Source: Caproicibacter sp047833665 (GTDB taxonomy: Bacteria; Bacillota; Clostridia; Oscillospirales; Acutalibacteraceae). Taken from it: DNA of 64,000 bases. Below, piece by piece: positions 61,568 to 64,000 of the stretch (the stretch's first letter is position 1; each line of letters begins with the position of its first letter). The notes below the pieces were generated by a model. It was given only the letters and a program-made list of their open reading frames with translations. It was not told the origin of the DNA and ran no database searches. The DNA is taken from positions 2,170,001 through 2,234,000 of the forward strand of contig CP181261.1 of the NCBI GenBank assembly GCA_047833665.1, in the 5' to 3' direction. The translations under genes were made by a program, and so were the position numbers.

Positions 61568-61726
61568 CAAATCCTAAGTCTACGGGCATACCCATTTTCC
61601 TATGCTGAATTCTCCACTGCAAAAGAACTACACAAAAAACAGCAATGCGCGGCAGCTGCCCTAGAAAAATAGCTGCCGTGCTGTATTTTCATAGGTTTAA
61701 CACACCTGTGCACAGAATATTATAAA

Positions 61727-61779
61727 AAAACACACCCCCAACTTAAAGCACCAAGCTTTAAGAAAGGGGGTGTGTTTAT
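61727..61779 (-). terminator. Terminator of the GAPDH gene
   Basis: AAACACACCCCC and GGGGGTGTGTTT, with an inner stem CTTAAAGC/GCTTTAAG, form a long hairpin that ends in T runs on both sides, so it may serve both flanking genes. Confidence 0.85.
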
Positions 61780-61804
61780 TCAGCATCAGGTACAAAAATC
61801 AAAC

Positions 61805-62821
61805 TTATTCGTTATCGACCTTGTACATGTGCTTAATCAGTTCCAGAACCTTGTTGCTGTAACCCCATTCATTGTCATACCAAGATACCAGCTTCACGAA
61901 GTGGTCGTTCAGCATAATACCGGCTTTTGCATCGAAAATGGAAGTACGGGGATCGCCAATGAAGTCAGAAGAAACAACCATATCTTCCGTGTAGCCGAGA
62001 ATACCCTTCATTTCACCTTCGGAAGCTTCTTTCATAGCCTCGCAGATTGCTTCATAGGTTGTGGACGTAGCCAGTCTTACGGTCAAGTCAACAACAGAAA
62101 CATCCAACGTAGGCACACGCATGGACATACCTGTCAGCTTACCTTTTACCTCCGGAATAACAAGCGCGCATGCTTTTGCAGCACCTGTTGTCGACGGGAT
62201 AATGTTGCCTGCTGCTGCACGACCGCCGCGCCAGTCTTTCTTAGACGGACCGTCAACTGTTTTCTGAGTTGCAGTTGTGGAATGTACGGTGGTCATGAGG
62301 CCTTCCACAATGCCGAACTTATCATTGACAACCTTAACAATAGGAGCCAAGCAGTTCGTTGTGCAGGAAGCGTTGGAAACAACCTTCATATCTTTCTTGT
62401 ACATGTCAAGGTTTACACCGCAGACAAATGTAGGAGTGTCATCTTTCGCCGGAGCAGAAATAACAACCTTTTTCGCGCCTGCCTTCAGGTGCGCAGAGGA
62501 CTTTTCTGTGCTTGTGAATACACCGGTGGATTCTACCACATATTCGGCACCTACTTCACCCCACGGAATCTGAGCAGGATCTTTTTCAGCAAAAACGGAA
62601 ATTGCCTTACCGTTTACAACCAGCTTTCCGTCTTCGGTTTTGACATCTCCTTGGAAATGTCCATGCATGGTATCATATTTCACCATGTACACCATGTAGT
62701 CGGGATCGATAAATGGATCGTTGATTCCGACAATTTCGAAAGTTTCTGGCTGTGCGACCGCCGCGCGGAAAACAAGGCGCCCAATGCGGCCAAAACCGTT
62801 GATGCCAATCTTGATGGACAT
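61805..62821 (-). CDS. gap: Glyceraldehyde-3-phosphate dehydrogenase, type I
   Basis: 338 residues. NAD-binding GINGFGRIGRLVFR, active-site SNASCTTNCLAP with the catalytic Cys near 153, and the partner His in TVHSTTATQ. The conserved WYDNEWGYSNKV is at the C-terminus. INDPF at the end of the second strand suggests NAD preference. Codons are markedly biased toward a small set, as for a highly expressed gene. A perfect AGGAGGT site and a good promoter lie upstream. Glycolytic enzyme; unlike many Firmicutes there is no pgk/tpi cluster downstream. Confidence 0.97.
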   Translation of the reverse strand: MSIKIGINGFGRIGRLVFRAAVAQPETFEIVGINDPFIDPDYMVYMVKYDTMHGHFQGDVKTEDGKLVVNGKAISVFAEKDPAQIPWGEVGAEYVVESTGVFTSTEKSSAHLKAGAKKVVISAPAKDDTPTFVCGVNLDMYKKDMKVVSNASCTTNCLAPIVKVVNDKFGIVEGLMTTVHSTTATQKTVDGPSKKDWRGGRAAAGNIIPSTTGAAKACALVIPEVKGKLTGMSMRVPTLDVSVVDLTVRLATSTTYEAICEAMKEASEGEMKGILGYTEDMVVSSDFIGDPRTSIFDAKAGIMLNDHFVKLVSWYDNEWGYSNKVLELIKHMYKVDNE

Positions 62822-62865
62822 AAATTGCTACCTCCTAAAGTTTTCAGATGTTCTGTCTCTTTATT

Positions 62866-62894
62866 ATTTTATTACATTGTAACTGCTTTTACAA
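62866..62894 (-). promoter_or_regulatory. Promoter of the GAPDH gene
   Basis: On the minus strand, TTGTAA (62894-62889), 17 bases, then TAAAAT (62871-62866), about 45 bases before the start codon. Confidence 0.65.
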
Positions 62895-62930
62895 GCTTTT
62901 TTGATAATCTTTTAACTAGACCTTTTTATC

Positions 62931-63926
62931 CTACGATTCTTCCTTAGAATAAAACGGACTTGGAAGTACACTAGTGAATGTTCTACCACTTCCGCAAACT
63001 TTGCTTAAAAAGCCCACATACTCGGCAAGGTCATCGTTCTCTTCTTGTACTTTGCATTCCATATTATCCGACTTTTCTCCCTGCTGATCAATAACAGGCG
63101 GAGAAATTATTTTATCTGAAACCTTTTTTTCCTCAGCAGGACATATTTTCTGAATTGCAAAAAGAAAAGCGAGTATATAAAACGCTAGTACGATATTTGC
63201 CATATGCATACCGATTGAGACAATACCGGCTGTCTTGCCAATGCTAAAAAACTGGATACAGCTTGGCACACCTGTTACCAATGCCAGCAGCGCCGCGGGG
63301 AACCCTACCATGTAAATCATTTTGCCGCTTTTAGTACTTTCTATACCTGTGAGCAATTTTGCCTGCGTAAACAGGAATAAAAGCAGGAAAATGACCGTAA
63401 ATGTATGGTAGACGTTCTCCGGAAGATTAACGATTGCCGAGTAGGTGATGAACATAACTACAAGAAAAAAACAACCCCAAACAGATGGAAGCAGCGCCAA
63501 AAACGGCCGATTGCCCACAATACGCGAACCCACAGCAAAATCATAGGCCATCATTATCAGTACAACACCGGCCATTATCCCTGTCACAGAAAAAATTCGG
63601 TAAAAAATTAATACTCCGCCCAACAATTCTGTACCAAGCCCCACAATAGACTGCACCACCACAAAGGTACCCGCCAAAGCGCCCAAAGCAGCTGTGGGAA
63701 TACTTTTAAGCGGCTGTGTGCCAAATCCCTCGTTTTCTTGATTTCGGGCTGCAAAATAGGCTGTCAGAATAATTCCGGCAAACAGCAAAATGGATGCCAT
63801 ACCAACCATTCGGCCACCGTCCGAATAAAAACCGGTCTCAGGGTCCAGATATTGGAGCATTGCAAAAATTCTAATCGGAAGCACAAGAATCACAGTTGCC
63901 CAAAAGGCGATCCAGGCCCGCTTCAT
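62931..63926 (-). CDS. Multi-pass membrane protein of unknown function
   Basis: 331 residues from the ATG at 63926. The upstream ATG at 63941 is itself part of the GGAGGAAACC ribosome binding site. About eight hydrophobic helices (for example VILVLPIRIFAMLQYL, GMASILLFAGIILTAYFAA, VWGCFFLVVMFITYSAIV) are followed by a polar cytoplasmic tail of about 70 residues with a Cys-containing end (VGFLSKVCGSGRTF). I do not recognise the family. No operon partner: GAPDH lies 109 bases downstream with its own promoter. Confidence 0.75.
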   Translation of the reverse strand: MKRAWIAFWATVILVLPIRIFAMLQYLDPETGFYSDGGRMVGMASILLFAGIILTAYFAARNQENEGFGTQPLKSIPTAALGALAGTFVVVQSIVGLGTELLGGVLIFYRIFSVTGIMAGVVLIMMAYDFAVGSRIVGNRPFLALLPSVWGCFFLVVMFITYSAIVNLPENVYHTFTVIFLLLFLFTQAKLLTGIESTKSGKMIYMVGFPAALLALVTGVPSCIQFFSIGKTAGIVSIGMHMANIVLAFYILAFLFAIQKICPAEEKKVSDKIISPPVIDQQGEKSDNMECKVQEENDDLAEYVGFLSKVCGSGRTFTSVLPSPFYSKEES

Positions 63927-64000
63927 GTTGGTTTCCTCCAAACACTATATTCTATGTTCTTTGATCAATGGGCACATAAGGAACATTTTTGGATAAAGAA

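Noticed and set aside
61772..62947. 391-codon plus-strand frame opposite GAPDH
   Set aside because: The open frame is a by-product of strong codon bias in the GAPDH gene; the minus strand has all catalytic motifs, ribosome binding site and promoter.

Overview
The window looks like chromosome of a mesophilic Clostridia species (Firmicutes), probably near Oscillospiraceae/Ruminococcaceae. The signs are strong AGGAGG ribosome binding sites, sigma-A promoters with extended -10 elements, a long Bacillus/Clostridium-type SRP RNA ahead of dnaX-ybaB-recR, an SdpR/SdpI pair, and Opp and maltose ABC transporters with lipoprotein binding proteins. The genus cannot be fixed from this sequence.

Layout. 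1-5.3 kb: the start of a sugar-binding lipoprotein gene (cut by the window edge), a decayed IS256-type element, a sugar-1-phosphate transferase, an M23 peptidase, a phasin-like protein and an ABC1/UbiB kinase. 5.4-7.6 kb: two identical 1063-bp insertion sequences placed in the same 26-27 bp target, then tRNA-Leu(UAA). 8.4-9.6 kb: an aldo/keto reductase with ferredoxin domain. 10.6-23.1 kb: a twelve-gene minus-strand operon in which an OppABCDF importer is followed by seven peptidoglycan-peptide and D-amino-acid enzymes (two class-A-beta-lactamase-like hydrolases, NlpC/P60 endopeptidase, class I glutamine-amidotransferase-like hydrolase, D-aminoacylase-type amidohydrolase, M19 dipeptidase, LD-carboxypeptidase). 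I read it as a muropeptide import and catabolism operon.

24.2-27.8 kb is a broken RiPP-like locus: a small Cys/Ser-rich peptide gene that resembles streptolysin S/listeriolysin S precursors (apparently frameshifted), a terminator-like hairpin, an ABC ATPase split by an IS30 element, an ABC-2 permease and a third membrane protein cut by an IS256 element. No modification enzymes are present.

30.1-38.5 kb holds the most unusual unit: six tightly packed minus-strand genes encoding two different dynamin-like GTPases, a glycine-zipper protein, a 1102-residue HerA-like ATPase with its own glycine/alanine-rich segment, a protein with a nuclease-toxin-like C-terminus, and a small immunity-like protein. 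I do not recognise it as a named system. A defence or conflict function is inferred, not shown.

39.5-42.7 kb is decaying DNA: a secreted protein with a nonsense codon, a DUF2599-like secreted protein with a frameshift and two stops, an intact thioredoxin-fold lipoprotein of the bacteriocin-accessory type, IS3 and M23 remnants, and a copy of the 3' flank of ssrA. 42.8-50.7 kb is a complete alpha-glucan operon (LacI regulator, cytoplasmic GH13 enzyme, MalEFG-type importer, secreted alpha-amylase) with matching operators. 50.9-55.8 kb is nested insertion sequences.

55.9-64 kb is housekeeping: tmRNA, smpB, recR, ybaB, dnaX, SRP RNA, sdpR-sdpI, a family 4/5 uracil-DNA glycosylase, GAPDH and a membrane protein. 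Insertion elements of five kinds (IS256-like, IS481/IS1202-like, IS30, IS3, ISL3) and their fragments fill most accessory gaps. Several give precise target duplications that let the ancestral genes be reconstructed.
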